From Armillaria gallica (Eukaryota; Basidiomycota; Agaricomycetes; Agaricales; Physalacriaceae), in contig JBANDB010000012.1 of NCBI GenBank assembly GCA_037576215.1, forward strand, positions 744,001 to 808,000: 64,000 nt of DNA, given 5' to 3'. Numbering within the stretch: position 1 is the first letter of the stretch; the number at the start of each line of letters is the position of its first letter. Shown here piece by piece: positions 33,844-46,664 of this stretch. Below the pieces are notes generated by a model. It worked only from the letters and a program-made list of their open reading frames with translations. It was not told where the DNA came from and did not search any database. The position numbers and the translations under genes are program-made.

Positions 33844-36800
33844 TGATGAGGCTGGTGACGGGCACCCGTGAAACTTAGCATGGTCTAGCGTGAACACACA
33901 CTAACCCTATACTAAATCCCACTAAACACACACACACACAATCTCCTTAAGTGCGGAGGGGAGCAAGGAATTTTAATTCAATGGTGCGCCAACAGTATCT
34001 CAATATATCTCAGTGAGCTCGCTAGAACAATGCACGAAACAACGTATAATTCTCGAGCCTATCTCAAATTCTCTGTTTCCTTGAAGCTTTTACAAGAGAG
34101 CACGGCAAACCACGCAACCCTCAAGGCAAAGGATATTTCTATAGCCGAAACACAAACGGACTTGCAGATCCGCAAATGACCAAATTTGGTCAGTGAGCTC
34201 GCTAAGTATGACTCACTGCTAGATCTAATCTGCGCGCGACGCCGTCTTTCTCTTAGTTGCTAAACCTGACTTCCAAACTTGTCACACTAGAGGCCCTCAG
34301 CACTCCCAGTTAATTCACAATACTCTCAAAAACCGTCCCCACAAGTCCTCACACACAGTGTGCTCGCCCTAACAATGGTGCCGCGAGGTCCAACTGCGCA
34401 CACCTGTCACACTTTGTGCAACTGCTAGAACAGCTCAAGCTGGCTGATTCCCTTGCAAAACAACTCAAGACCTACACAGAGGCCATCACAACATGAATTC
34501 TCTCTTTTACACTGAACCAGGAAAGGAACAGAGCTCTCTCTCAGATTGAACCCAGTAAACTCTCAAGATGGGCGCAGCATCACTGCTTCCGAATCTCTCT
34601 CTTATCTCAAGTAAACCGAAGTTTTTATCCAAAATGTCTCTCTTATTCTATTTCTCTGTGAGCTCGCTAAACTTGCGTTCTAGCCGAGACTCGATGATGA
34701 GCCTCAAGGCTCTGTGCGCTCTGAAATCGCAAACACCACTTACAATTTATCGCCTATCTCCCTTACGCGGCCTTTCACTAAACCAAACGTTGCAAGTCCG
34801 GCACAGGTCGAATCATATTAAATTTCCCACTCCACGCGAACTTTCACTCCGATATCTATGAGTCATTGTGCCTCAAGGCACATTGATTGCCAATCCTTCC
34901 GCAGTAAATTAGACACGCGTCATTATTCTGGGCCTTTGCACGTGGACAGAGCCATACGATCACGCGGTTTAACTACGCGTAGGCTATGCATAGCTACGGA
35001 TTCTCAAGAGGCCATATGGATACACCTTTACAGCTTAGAAATATAGTAGAGATTAGTGAGCCATTAACTGCGGCTGAGTAAGTAGTAAGTAAATTAGTAA
35101 ACCTTCCGTAGCTTTATTAGGCTACGCGAACTTTTAATAAGTATGCACAGTAGAGTAGCACACGGTATAGTGAACTACGGTTACAAATAGTTCGCTACGC
35201 TCACAAATCATGTACTGCGGTTATCAAGCCAAGGCAAAAGTTCACTTACTTAGCAAGTACAGTTCTGTAGTATAAAAGATAACGGCCTGTAGATAGAAAA
35301 AGGACAGTTCTCCATAGAGGATACACACACCACACATACCACCCAATACACGCGAATTAAAGTTAATATCTCTACGTTCTTAAGAGATATAACACTTTGC
35401 GAAGTTTCTCCAAAACTCGCTAGCTACCCAGTGTTAAATAACTTGATTCATGTCCTCTTGTCCAAAACACAAGCAAGGGTATCATATAAAGACTACCTTG
35501 TTTGTCATCCTCCTGTCATAAATTCGCATACCTGAAGACTTCACAGGGTAATCCGTAGCTAGGATTCCGAACTTTAGTCTCTAACACCAACAGCATACTG
35601 TTCCTATAAGTTAGGAACGATACTAATTCGAGTTTCTCTAGATAAGCCAGCTCCATCTCTGCGTTTCTCTAAAGAAAGTATGCGAGCATAGGAAAATAGA
35701 TTCTACCGGAACCGTAGCCAGGATTCCGACACCACATAGTTCGCGCCGCATCTAGGTCGCCCCCGCTCAGCATACATCCACATTTATGTATCTTTTCCCT
35801 TCCAGGAAAGTTCGCGTACATACTTTGAGCCTCTGAACAGCCTTCAGAGAATCATAACAAAGCATAGCAATACTTCACTACACCACCAGGAAGCTACAGT
35901 CATTGCACAGAGGTGCAAGACTAGACTCGCTAGAACCTGCCTTCAGATTCTGTGCTTGACTACACTCACCGTTACAGGTCTTGTGTTTTCTGCCTGCAGG
36001 AGTCTATAGGTTCATCATCGAAGTCACTAACTCTTACGCGTCGCAACAAGTCCAGATTCAAACTGAAACTTTATTACTATATGTGGGGGGTAGGTAGCTT
36101 GGTTTATTACATGAAGTTCTACTCTACTTATACTACAGGCAGTTGCTTATTACAAATGGTTCTTTAGTAAGTTAATGTATTGTCAGCCGATAATCCTTCA
36201 TCCGAATTGGCACCACACTCTTGGCAGAGTGCTGCTTGGTCCTCTTTTTAGTATCTTCAAAGAGCTAAGCGACGTCGACGTTGCTCGCCCTAGCAGCAGA
36301 GTAACTCGCTGACTGGTACTCAATAGCTGCTTAATCCTCGATCACCGATCACGCTTCGTACTTGGCTTTCGGGTCTGCTCCGATGGTGACAGCGTCATAT
36401 TCTAGACTCAGTAACCAAGGAATGCCTCGGGTTTCGAGCCCGCTTGCTATTTCCATCGGCCGAAGTCTGTTTCTAGGCCATGCCCGGGGTTCGCTTGATT
36501 CCCCTCGCACATGATATCGTTTCTCCAGATCTCCAGGGACTACGCGTCATAGATTACAGACGCGTAGTTATCTAAATTGGTCTCGGCCCATGTACAAGCG
36601 CATCCCACTGAGGTTCAAATCTCTAGTGCAGCACGGATTGTTTTGCAAGCAAGCTCACTCTTCGGCCTCATGGCCGTGCCTGCCCATAAGGTACAGTGCA
36701 CGACAAAGTCCTTATGTTTAATTCCATGGCTTCTTTTTCTATCATAGAGTTTTCTTCCTCTGTGACCTTGCTTCTTCGCGTGCCACTTGCACTGCCAGCC

Positions 36801-36890
36801 CGCTCGCTATGCTGCTGCATTGCTTATAATGTAAGGTATGGTAATTTGCAAAATTACACCCTTAGGCACGCTGCGAGCGTGACACCGTCA
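33844..36890. repeat. LTR E2, about 1.72 kb, CpG-rich copy, with LTR F inside
   Basis: It starts TGATGAGGCTGGTGAC and ends near gacaccgtca. It is homologous to LTR E1 throughout but retains many CG dinucleotides. It lies within an exon of the gene at 32,401-37,351. The flanks share only ATG (minus strand), so the duplication is short or eroded. LTR F occupies 34,695-36,017. Confidence 0.75.
34695..36017. repeat. LTR F, 1,323-bp solo LTR inside LTR E2
   Basis: It starts TGATGAGCC and ends GGTTCATCA (inverted, one mismatch), flanked by the 4-bp duplication TCGA (34,691-34,694 and 36,018-36,021). LTR E1 has the empty site (gacttgaagttact at about 27,240). It is CpG-rich, with many cgcg and tacgcg runs, so it looks young. 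No coding capacity. Confidence 0.85.
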
Positions 36891-37353
36891 TGGTTGCGCC
36901 AATGACTGGATGGAACGCTTCGGGGAGAAACTCGTAGAGCTTCAATACCAAGCGTAGAACCATAACACAGTCCTGTGATGGTTTCTGCACACCGGTATCC
37001 AGGGAATTTGTGAGAGTGGCAGCATCAAGTTCGCGACAAGCAGATTCCAAATCCAACCTGATTCCGAATAAACCTTTTTTCTCCCACCAGACATGAGCGA
37101 ATATGATCATTTTCATAGCACAGTACTCCAGCTCCTTACGGCTCTCTTTACTGACAAAAAGAGCTGATACATTGGTTCGCGGTGCCAAGTCATTTGCAGA
37201 TCCTTCGGCCCTACCACTGAGACTGTCCAGTGTTGGGATGGAGGATCCAGTAACATTGGGATGAATGGTAGGGGCAGTCAAGAGCCTGTGATTTTGTTCT
37301 TGCAGGGCTTGATTTTTCAGCTGAATGTCCTTTAACACCTTGTGATGTTTGTA

Positions 37354-38250
37354 TTACATGAGCTTGAAGCTGACTAGAGACGGGAACTCAACGTACCAAT
37401 AAGACATCTTCCATGGACATCGTTTTGAGTGTGGTAGATAGCCATGTAGCAATGTCCATGGTTGAAAGAGACAAAGTTGAATGTAGAGAAAAAAAATTGT
37501 GGTGGAAGTTCTGACAAAGATGCCAAATAACATGCTTCCCCAAGTCAACCTGAAAGCAACCCTGCAACTCCGCTGGCAACAAGCTCAGACACTGGCATCG
37601 GTATGTAGGATGCTCCAAAGTGGATGCTCCTTCAGTACAGTGGTCTGAGGAAATATTGTTCAATCTTTGCGAATGCAAGCAGGTCCTGGAAGACGAATGC
37701 GAATAGTTTTCTAGTTTGCTCATTGACTATCAGGGACTGATTTCAACATCAAGCACAGTGTCCGTTTTATTTCCAGTCACCCTTAAAGGTGCTGTGCATG
37801 AACAAACTCCGGCAGCATCTACAGCAAGCTGAGAGGCAGACAATGCTATGGATTCAGAGTCGATAAAACAGCATATGTTGACCTGGAGACAAATGTTGGC
37901 TTGGAATGAGAGTATACGATCCAGGTAAATGTACTCAGTAGACAAGTTCATTCATCATGTTTTTTCCACATCTTCTTCACCCTCACCCCACGCATCAATA
38001 ATCGTCTTGGCTCCCTCACCAGCATATACGCCTGGGACAAAGTTGAACATGGCCTCACACTCCCCTTCAGGGTGCTTTGTGCGATACAAAGCAAACATGG
38101 AAAGGTGTCAACTGCCATATCAGTACTGCACCTCAGCATCCATAGTTTTGAAGCCTTCAGGGGTCCAACAATCACGAATATCAAGAGAAATCTAGACCGG
38201 AGACACAGCGATACCAGGACCATCCAAATCTTTGTGATGTGCAATAACAT
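37354..38250 (-). pseudogene. Unrecognised minus-strand coding fragments
   Basis: Several minus-strand pieces look coding: 38,240-37,970 (DIRDCWTPEGFKTMDAEVQY, then FALYRTKHPEGECEAMF, interrupted by TGA), 37,951-37,730 and 37,723-37,388 (FQVDLGKHVIWHLCQNFHHN). They lie upstream of, and in the same direction as, the gene at 32,401-37,351 and may be its earlier exons or a neighbouring gene. No known domain is evident. Confidence 0.35.
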
Positions 38251-38950
38251 ATGGCATTGTTGGAGTTGAAGAATTGAATCCAGAGTAAGTATATGCGAGG
38301 ATCGTGGACAGTATTCGTCTACACAGTCTAGTGGGTGACGCGAGGTCTAACCCAAGCAGAATATAGGGTGACGCAAGGTCTAACCCTAGTGCAAGTGGTG
38401 GTGGGAGGACAAGAAAAGACAAATCCAAATAAGGCAACTCTTGTCTGCTAACATCACGACTTCTTGGCGACTTCTGTGTGCCTTACTCACCTCTATACTG
38501 CTGTTTTCGCATGCTGCTCATCTCTACTTGCTTTAAATTACCTTCATTGTAAGTCAACGTCTTCAAGGTTTTTCTCCAACGACTTGTTCTGATTCCATTT
38601 GTACTTGCATAGTTTATACTCCTTCAAACCCACTCCGCCCTGGAACACCTAGTATGTAGGTGATTTCTTGTTCATCTTTAGTACCTAGACACTATTGTCA
38701 GTGCATTATTTGAGTCCATGTAGCACTTAGATGCTATCGTCAGTGCCTTTCTATTCTACAAATCTCAGCATCTAGACAATTCATCGGTGCCATTGGGCTT
38801 ACAGTGCTCATCGACATATGGGATCCTTGCACTTGGGGATGATTTCCGAAAGTCCTTTCAAATTTATCATGTCCTTGGAGGATTCCATCGGCACACTCAT
38901 CTGATTTGATATGTGAACTGATACTGTGCTAGACTATTACCCTGCTTTGG
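38251..38950. other. Non-coding stretch with short direct repeats
   Basis: A 20-bp unit, ggtgacgc(g/a)aggtctaaccc, occurs twice at about 38,333 and 38,367. A looser unit ending in gtcagtgc or catcggtgc occurs three times between 38,680 and 38,800. No ORF is supported. Confidence 0.4.
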
Positions 38951-38959
38951 TATTTGGTA

Positions 38960-41900
38960 CTTGCTCTACGCTATCCTAAAGTGAGTTATGCTTCTAGAGA
39001 GGCACACATCGCTAAGTATACTATGTCTACTAGCACCATGGAACATCAATTTACCTACACGCACTTGTCCAAAAACCCTACTGGCCTGTTGCACAAGAAA
39101 AACACTGTGGATCATATGTTCATTCTTTTCTTTCTTTGAACCCTTGGCTGATTCAATGGGAACACAGCGATCAGGCCTTTTGATGGGTGCATTGGTTGAA
39201 GAAGGATGGTTCATGGTGACCCCCAATGCATTAGGACTGTACCACCCTCCTCTTGGTGTCAACTGGGAGATGTACATGTGAGCAGACTTTAGATACAGCG
39301 CTGACAACCCCCTGCTGTGACTGCAATTCTATGTGCACTCAAACTCATGGCTTAGCTGCATATGAAAGCATCCCAATGACCCACTTGACCCCTTGTGACC
39401 ACTTTATGATCCTGTCAAATGGTCTGACTTCAGTTCTCTTGATTCTGCATCACCAGGCAGTCAGCTCAGAAAGTTTTCGAACGTGTCCTTCGTTCGTCTA
39501 TGCATGGCAGCTCAAAAAGTCATCAACATGTCCGAATCTCAGACAGCGAGTTGGGGGCCTTCGGACATGTTACTTCGAGATTTCTGCTGTGGACTGCACA
39601 TGCTCCTTCACTGCCTGGAATCTTTGCCTTTCATTTTTGATAGACTTTGTCTGACAGTTGTGGAGACACAGCACGTTGATGTGCTCAGTAACAGGCAGCG
39701 CACAAATGAAACTAGTGTCTAGATCATCAATCTAGATACTAAAAACACACACACACACACTATCACCAATGTTTAAGTTCAAGGGTGAGTACGGTAGAAG
39801 CACTCGTGGTGTACTTAGATATCGATAATCAATTGGGTTTTGCTTCAAAACAACTTCAATTCAAATCTAGAAGTGTTTACACGAGATACACTAATCGCAA
39901 CAGCAAGGTATATGGACGTGGGGGGTTTGTAAGGTATAATTTGAGTGGTTTAGACTTGAAACAACTTTGTCTAGAGGAGCTGGTAAGGCTTTAACTAGGG
40001 GAGCTTTTAACAATTGAACAATCAAAGACCTAGAGGTCTACAAAGAGCATAATTGCTCTGGAGTACATGGACTCTATTACAACACAAGCACATACACTTG
40101 CAACAAAGAACCAAAGTTCTACAAAGAGTACACAGACTCTACAAAGAACACACAGGTCCTGGCTTCAAGTACAAGACTTGCAAAGAGTACACAGACTCTA
40201 GAGTACACTGACTCACTAACTGTTCGAACTTAAAGCATTCTAGGGCTTATTTCACTTCAACTAGGCAATGTCTTTGGTCTGTGGTTGGCTTAGCACGTCT
40301 AGATCACTTTAGTCGGTGAGGGAGCATGAGGCCTTTGTATGTGGAGCAGTTCAATTAACTAGCAAGGCGCAAACACAGGGATGACTCTTCTTCCTACTTA
40401 GTTCTTCTAGATTACTTATAGCCGCCCTTTTGGGGTTGACTTGGTAAACTTAATTCACTTCAGTCGAGGATATGCGATTAAACCAGTGATTGATTAGGTA
40501 GCTATAAGGCTACTAGCACAAACACGGGGGAATGCTTTCCTGCCATTATGCATCTAGTCGCTGCTAATTTATACGATTTCTAACCTAGGTATAGGAGTTT
40601 GTATCCAAAAGTAATTATGGTATGAGCTCTGGGTATCAATACAAACGATGAGTAATTAATTTACAAGGATTGTGCCATTCTGAGGTTTCTATTCAGTTGG
40701 TTAGAATGGCTAGCAGTCATTCTATTGCTGAGGAGTGCCCTAATGGTCTGTAGGAACTCCTCGCTCTTCCTTCATGCCTTGCCACGTGGTTTCCTATTCA
40801 ATACTATAGCTTGTGTGGTATTTCAAGGATGTAACCACCGATCGTGATTGATCGTTGGACTGAGATTATATGGCTTCGATCAGTGCGCAATCTTAGCTAT
40901 CTTGGCGCCAAGCATTGGTTTATTCAGTTATTCCAGGTTCTAGTCATGTTCTAGACTAAGTTCATTTCATGGTGTGAATCGTTGTGGACTTAGAAATCCT
41001 TTTCTAGGGTCATTCAAGTCGTCGAGATGATGAGTAATCTAGTCCTTCTGTGTTCTGCTTTATGTTGGTAACTCATCTCGATGTGTCCCTTGGTTCTGAC
41101 TGTAAATAGTCTTGTTTTGGGCAGGGAATAGCATTCAGTATTGAAGGCTTATAGAGTTGATTCGTCTAGATGTTGCTTCTAAGTCTGTTCTGATACTGTA
41201 TTGCTCACTATCTTATGTAGTATACTAGCTATCAGTGTAAAGCCTTCACTATAGCTCTCTGTACTGCTTGTAGACTGCATTATTTGATACAAAATCGCAA
41301 AATCTATGGGTAGCCCGATACCAAGCATATCAGCGTAGCCATTTAAATGTGTGCTATCATGGACTATATCACAGTTTACTGCCCATGTATGCTAGTAACC
41401 AATCAAGCTCATTGGACCGATACCACTGCCAACCTAGAGCTCATTGGGGCCTTCACAACAGACCCTGTTATTGTCGAAGAGTTTTTCAGAGCCAGAATTC
41501 CAGTCTGGCATTTGCTCAAATTGGATTGACTCCCTTTCACGTGAATTGATGCCCACACCCTCCCTTTGGATCCAAACCAACATCTTACTCTTGAGCCTCC
41601 ACGTATATGGCTTCGATCAGTTTTTATCAGGGCATCCAACCAAGCTGAAAAGTATCAAGCATTCCAGCGCTTTACTCGTAATCACTTGCGGTTGCCGAAC
41701 CCTTTTGCACTTGTCCCCAGCCAAGTTCGTTTGGATCCTCCTCTTCCAGAGCCACTGCCGTCAACATCATGCAGCAAGCCATGTAAGTCTAGTGTTCCTC
41801 GTTTATCATCAATGTCTTGAAATTGGTTGTAGATGGCCCTCCCAATCAAAGAGTAAAACAAAAACACTCAAGTTCAGCTAGCGAGATGGGATTCCTTTCT

Positions 41901-42869
41901 GTCATTGTTCACTTTCATTTGCCACCTGCTATTCCAGTGTGGCAGGTGGCAGTGGAGGTCACAAGTTCAGATTGTTCTCAATGTTACCCAGAAGCGAGGG
42001 TTCCCGAGGCGAACAGGTATATATTTCCATGGCCAGATATCTTTGTCGGTGTGCAAGACAAACGCAGAGCCCTCAAGCTCATCAAAGTGTGGCTATGTCT
42101 ACACCCCCTGCTGCTTGCCCATGTTTCTTGCTCATCATACTCAGCGCAGCCAATGGCTCATCAATCATGGCATGTTATTTTAAATTTGGATCATTTGATG
42201 AAGACAGCAAGCTCAGGTGGTGCTAGCTCATCCAGAGGCACACCAACAAAAGCTGCAAGGCAGAGAGAACAAGCTGTTGATTTTTTGCAAGGCTGCGCTG
42301 GTGAGTTACGAATTGACGCCAACTTTAATGTTGGTCCGACAGTTTGGAGAGGCATAGAGCTCGAGAAGCTAACTGATGATCATTGTTGCAAAATTGCCTG
42401 GGAGCTTGCAGAGCTCAACTTCAGGTTTGAGTTGCTTGCATTGGATGCACAAGTGGCAACTAATGGTGGCAACCACAACTTGCTCCTACACTGTCTGCCC
42501 CATGGTCTTACTATGGCCTTTGTTGCAGTCAATGTTGGTAGCTCTAATCATGGACTGGGACACCTGACTTGGCAGCAGAGAGCACCCTATATATTTCCAC
42601 TGAAGAATGCAATGTGGTCCTGGAGGGCCTGGCCTCATTTGATCCAACAAACAAAGACCAGTTACATGGAGGTGGAATTTACTGAAATGGAGAAATGTGT
42701 TGCCATCTTCTATACGGAATCATTCTTCTGCTTCTTTGGTCATGCACCAGTCATTCCACGTCACCTGTCCCACTCTCCGCAAACATTGTTTGTGCCTGAG
42801 ACATGTGGGGAAATGTACATGGAAAGACCTGGTCTCATGTTTGATCATGCACAGTTCCATGAATTGTGA
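38960..42869 (+). pseudogene. Agaricomycete-expanded hypothetical gene split by LTR C3
   Basis: The left part (about 39,130-39,700) reads EPLADSMGTQRSGLLMGALV and, after stops, FVRLCMAAQKVINMSESQ to FDRLCLTVVETQ. After the LTR the frame continues MDYITVYCPCML, ELIGAFTTDPVIVEEFF, RARIPVWHLLKL (41,356-41,526) and on into an open 350-codon stretch, 41,817-42,869, with ELEKLTDDHCCKIAWELAEL and MEVEFTEMEKCVAIFYTE. The combination ...LTV.DTQR...YITVY...GAFT.....EEFF.A.IPVW resembles a mushroom protein family of unknown function that is often found among transposons. Stops in the left part and near 41,529 make it a relic. Confidence 0.5.
39703..41330. repeat. LTR C3, about 1.63 kb, inserted in the gene above
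   Basis: It is bounded by near-identical 7-mers CAGCGCA (39,696-39,702) and CAGCGTA (41,331-41,337). Its left and right ends align with the two parts of LTR C2. A unit like acaaagagtacacagactct occurs three times at 40,120-40,200. Exact ends are uncertain by a few bases because no clean TG start is present. Confidence 0.6.
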
Positions 42870-43017
42870 TAAATGTCAGAGTATACCCAGTTGGAACATC
42901 ATCAAGTTAGGTGAGTTCTCTGGGATCATTTTGCACTGTCCTCTCATTGTTAATGGCATTGCAGTATAGTATATATTTGTATTTTCGCAGCTACTATGTA
43001 TTACACAACTTTAACCC

Positions 43018-46000
43018 TCAGTTACGGTGCCCAGCATACCTGAGTGATTTCATCCTGAGAAACAAATCACTATCAACACTATCAATGATTAAATACTCCT
43101 TGAATCCATCAGCTGGTTTGACCCTGGAATCCTCAACCAGGAGCGCCCCCCGGATAATCATGTAGACGGACACAAACACTGATTCTTGTCTTTTTCGTGT
43201 GCGGACTCAATAAAAGCCCAGGTCCTTGTCCAGCTTCTCAGTAGCTACATCTATGGGTCGATTGAAAGGATGAACAAGAGCCAGAGGAAATTCTTTCCCA
43301 CCAATAATGCAGGTGAAGACCATTATAAGCTGTGTGAAGAATGGACACTCGGTGCTGTCAACAAGGAGATAATCATATCGAGGATGATTATAGAAATTGG
43401 GGCTGCACCGCAAGTAGTCAGTGGATGTGGTCCAGTCAACTTTGTTCTTGTAGTTGACTTTCAAAAGTCCATGTAGCTGGATCTGTAAGTGGTATATCAA
43501 TCAAAAAACAGCTTTACTAACCAAATTATTGCTTACTTTGTCATGTGGTTCAAAAGACTTGAGCGTCACCTTCTGTCCATCAACTTCGGGGATTATATCA
43601 GGGTATTTTGTGAACTGTCCAACCATGAACTTCAATAGACAGCTCCAAAAACTTGTGAACACTAGATCATCTGCTTTCAAGGCTCGGATTTCCCCAATTT
43701 TGAAGACCCCACCCCCTTTACCATGTTGACCGTGCAAAGTCACATTTATAGAGTGTTCCACCTGCATATCTTGATCTTCTGGCTCATCGTCATCGTTGTT
43801 TTGGGATATTTGCTCATCATGTAAGTCAATTTGCTGCCGTATAAAAGACACAGTATTACACCATGAATTAACCCATAGAATCTAAATCAAAACTGATTCA
43901 GCTCATATATCAAGACACACCGAAATTATAAGACCTGTTCTGCGACATCTTTAAAGTTTGTTCACATTTGATATGCATCCTTTAGGGGACCATGCATTTT
44001 CTCATTTGGCTCCGTATTATAGTTGAGTGTAACTCCTTTTTCCAAGATATCGTTGACCATGTGCTGGTGAGAGTGGACTTTTGGGAAATTCCATGATTTT
44101 GCACCTGGATTAATGGATTGCATGAGTTGTTCGTACTCCTATGTTTTATCAGACCTCTGTTCATGAATATCAGGAGATGTCCTACCCTTATGAGTGTCGA
44201 AAACTTGATCAGTTCATCCCAAATGGCTTGAATACTGCACTCAGTATGGAGGTTGAAGCTAGCGTACATACAAAGCTCAATATAGCTTCGGACACATTTT
44301 AGCAGATGATAGCCGTGCGTATCATTGATCTCTGTGAGGATATTGTGGGCAATGAAGATGATGTGCTAAACATTGATCCATTATTTGCTTGCAATGTCTT
44401 GAAAGGTGAACATCAGACTTACTTTGGATAGGTCTTCGTATTTTGTATCATCAGCAAAATGAACTGCCATGAAGCCACTTTCAAAGTGGTATAAATTCCT
44501 CCAATGTGGAAAGCACTTGATCCTGTATCAAAGAAATCAGAATGTGAATAAATGTGAGTATGAAATAGCACTTACTGATCATCTGCCCAACCCACAGATT
44601 CTGAGCCTAACACTTCAATTCAGGAAACGACTGCACCTCAGAGATGGGATCTAAAAAGGCCATTATCATGAGCATGAAGGGGATCAAAAGAAAGTGCCCA
44701 GAATGGATCATAGTCCTCGATGTTCCAAAAAGTGTTCTATTCAAGTTCAGTCCATTAGGCAAGAAAGATGGCACAAAGCAAAGATTCAGCACCTCACTGA
44801 TGTTTCTCAAGCCAAATCCAGAAAGAAACATGTTCCGTCTGTCCTTCCTGGGGATAGCAGTGGCATCCGTAAGTATTTCTTGAGTTTGCTGTTTTGTCCA
44901 TAGTTCATATATGATATGCAGACAATTTTGCTCCGACTTGGGTACCAGACAGATGACACAGGGCTTCTTACTGTTGGAGCCCTGAGTAAGGACAACAAAA
45001 TTCCTATTATCATGGTATTTGGTGAGCTCATACAGCAATAAAGCAAGACTTATGACTGATGCTTCTTCATAATCACAACTTTCAATTGGTACTCAATGGA
45101 AAAGTTGAAGGTCTTCATCTGCTAAATTGAGGTGAAGCCATGCCTCTAATTTGCTTGGTGCAAATATTGGCTCCAGAATATATTGGAAGGCAGCATGCCA
45201 CACACAGCAGTTGAAGTCAACATAATAAACCTTCCTCCTCAATTTTGCTTCCTCCTTTATCTAGGAACAGACAATTTAGCTGAAATTAAATGCCAGATCA
45301 TGGTAGAGGACAAATACCACTGGTAGCCACCCAACAACATGTCCGCCGCCAACTCCATTACTGTTTTGTATGCCAATCTTCAGATTTCCCCAACGAGCGA
45401 TGACAGGATAGCCTTGAGCTGCCCCAAATGAAAAGAGATGTGTCTTGTCAGCATATATAATATAGTAAAGGACCTTTGCTCCTTTTGGGAGCTTCGTCTA
45501 TGTAAGTCAGCCAATAAGCTTAATGGCCCTCGAAAGAAGTTCTGAAGCACACCTGTAGATCCCAAAAAGCCTGGGCTGTCCATGGTTCATTTATGAACCT
45601 CTCAAAGGCCTCTCCATTCCATTTTGAAAGCTGAACAGCATCCCATACAAAATGCAGCTCCAGCATTGGGTCCTGGATCAGATCCAATGCCCAGGTCCAT
45701 AAATTCCACTGGTAAACATTGTAGGTATAGTCTTCTCCCTGAAGTGACACAGTGACCATCGATTTCTTGAACTAAAACAACAGTATAAGATAATATATCT
45801 TTAATATTGTGGGACATGACGAGAACTTACTAGCACAATCAAGTTTGCTGCACGATCCCAGTGTTCCTTGAATTCCTTTGGGCTATGGATATTGAATTCA
45901 GTGCTGTCCTGGTTGCTTGTGGCCTCCGGTTTCAGTAGTCCAAACAGAGTCTTCATCTGCTTCTTGGTAAGAGCTGCATTGAGAATGAATTCAGCAAGTT

Positions 46001-46625
46001 CAAAGTCATGATGTGATTCAAATGGTCACCATGGATGCAGGTCAATGGGCAGTTGGGAATACTGGAATGCAGGGCGTGATTGATAATCTTGAAAATGATC
46101 TATCTGGGTTGCTCATCCACTGGATGGGTGGTATATTGTTTGTATGTCGTTGAGTTTGTATTCTGGTTCATTGTGAATGCTCTCTTCATGAATTTCAGGT
46201 GGAACAGTAACTACGTGGTCGATTGGGACAGGATGGTTCACTTTGTATAAGTATTAGCAGCGCAAAGCAGGATGTAAAGCAAGAATTACTAACATTCTGG
46301 TTCATGGTCATTTTTGGGTGGGCAATTATTAATACCAACACTGATATTTTTCCCTGGTGAGGGTACTGCAGTGACCATTTCCACTGAACCTAGTTTAAGC
46401 TGTCAGAATACAGACAAGGAAAGGAAATGCACAGTAGTAAACTGCTCACCAGCTCAGAATAGTTGCTGCTCATAAAGCGTGTCAGCCTGCTGCTCATCAA
46501 AAATTTGTTTGCAGGCTGTTTCATGTTTCTTCAGACCCTGGAGCCCAAATAGAAGACGGCAGTATTGGCACCACTCCTGACAAGGGAGGCATCGAGATTT
46601 GAAGTTATGAGGATGCCAAGTTAAT
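43018..46625 (-). pseudogene. Plavaka-like DNA transposase (KDZ-related superfamily), decayed
   Basis: The minus-strand order matches Plavaka transposases. It begins with an N-terminal zinc finger CLPCQEWCQYC...HETAC (about 46,600-46,520), then EFKEHWDRAANLIV and WTWALDLIQDP, then FVWDAVQLSKWNGEAFERFI with EPWTAQAFWDLQ (45,759-45,520). Next come YADKTHLFSFGAAQGYPVIA and NGVGGGHVVGWLPVV (about 45,460-45,310), then CVICLVPKSEQN (about 44,945). The C-terminal domain has VDWTTSTDYLRCSPNF, FFTQLIMVFTCIIGG and IIRGALLVEDSR, ending LRYAGHRN at 43,018. Short introns and several stops are present. I could not identify its terminal inverted repeats. Confidence 0.78.
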
Positions 46626-46664
46626 GGCTGGGGGATTCAGGTCTGTATGACAATGGCTCACCAC

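Larger units (their letters stand above)
32401..37351 (-). pseudogene. Multi-exon host-type gene split by LTR E2
   Basis: The 5' part (37,338-36,887) begins with a coiled-coil stretch (NQALQEQNHRLL) and reaches KLYEFLPEAFHPVIGATM at the LTR edge. Past the LTR it resumes with QYQKLFKI, a 55-bp GT-AG intron, then MEDVRGIRQSTFLNRFRNVA (33,755-33,501), an exon WGSTAFDNQPIATKGTNGDL (about 33,470-33,335), and a C-terminal exon from about 33,220. The tail (32,985-32,401) has a repeated ASVNALSAVQAL unit, a basic nuclear-type stretch (RSKAKGKKRSE) and ends DDDDDEEEEE. An in-frame TGA near 33,079 and a probable frameshift near 33,195 add to the LTR damage. The helical core resembles the DUF6532-like proteins of mushrooms, but I hold that only tentatively. 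Confidence 0.55.

Noticed and set aside
26400..36890. E1 and E2 as the two LTRs of one 10-kb retrotransposon
   Set aside because: The stretch between them holds an intact host gene and host exons continuous across E2, with no gag or pol in matching orientation, and the outer flanks share no duplication.
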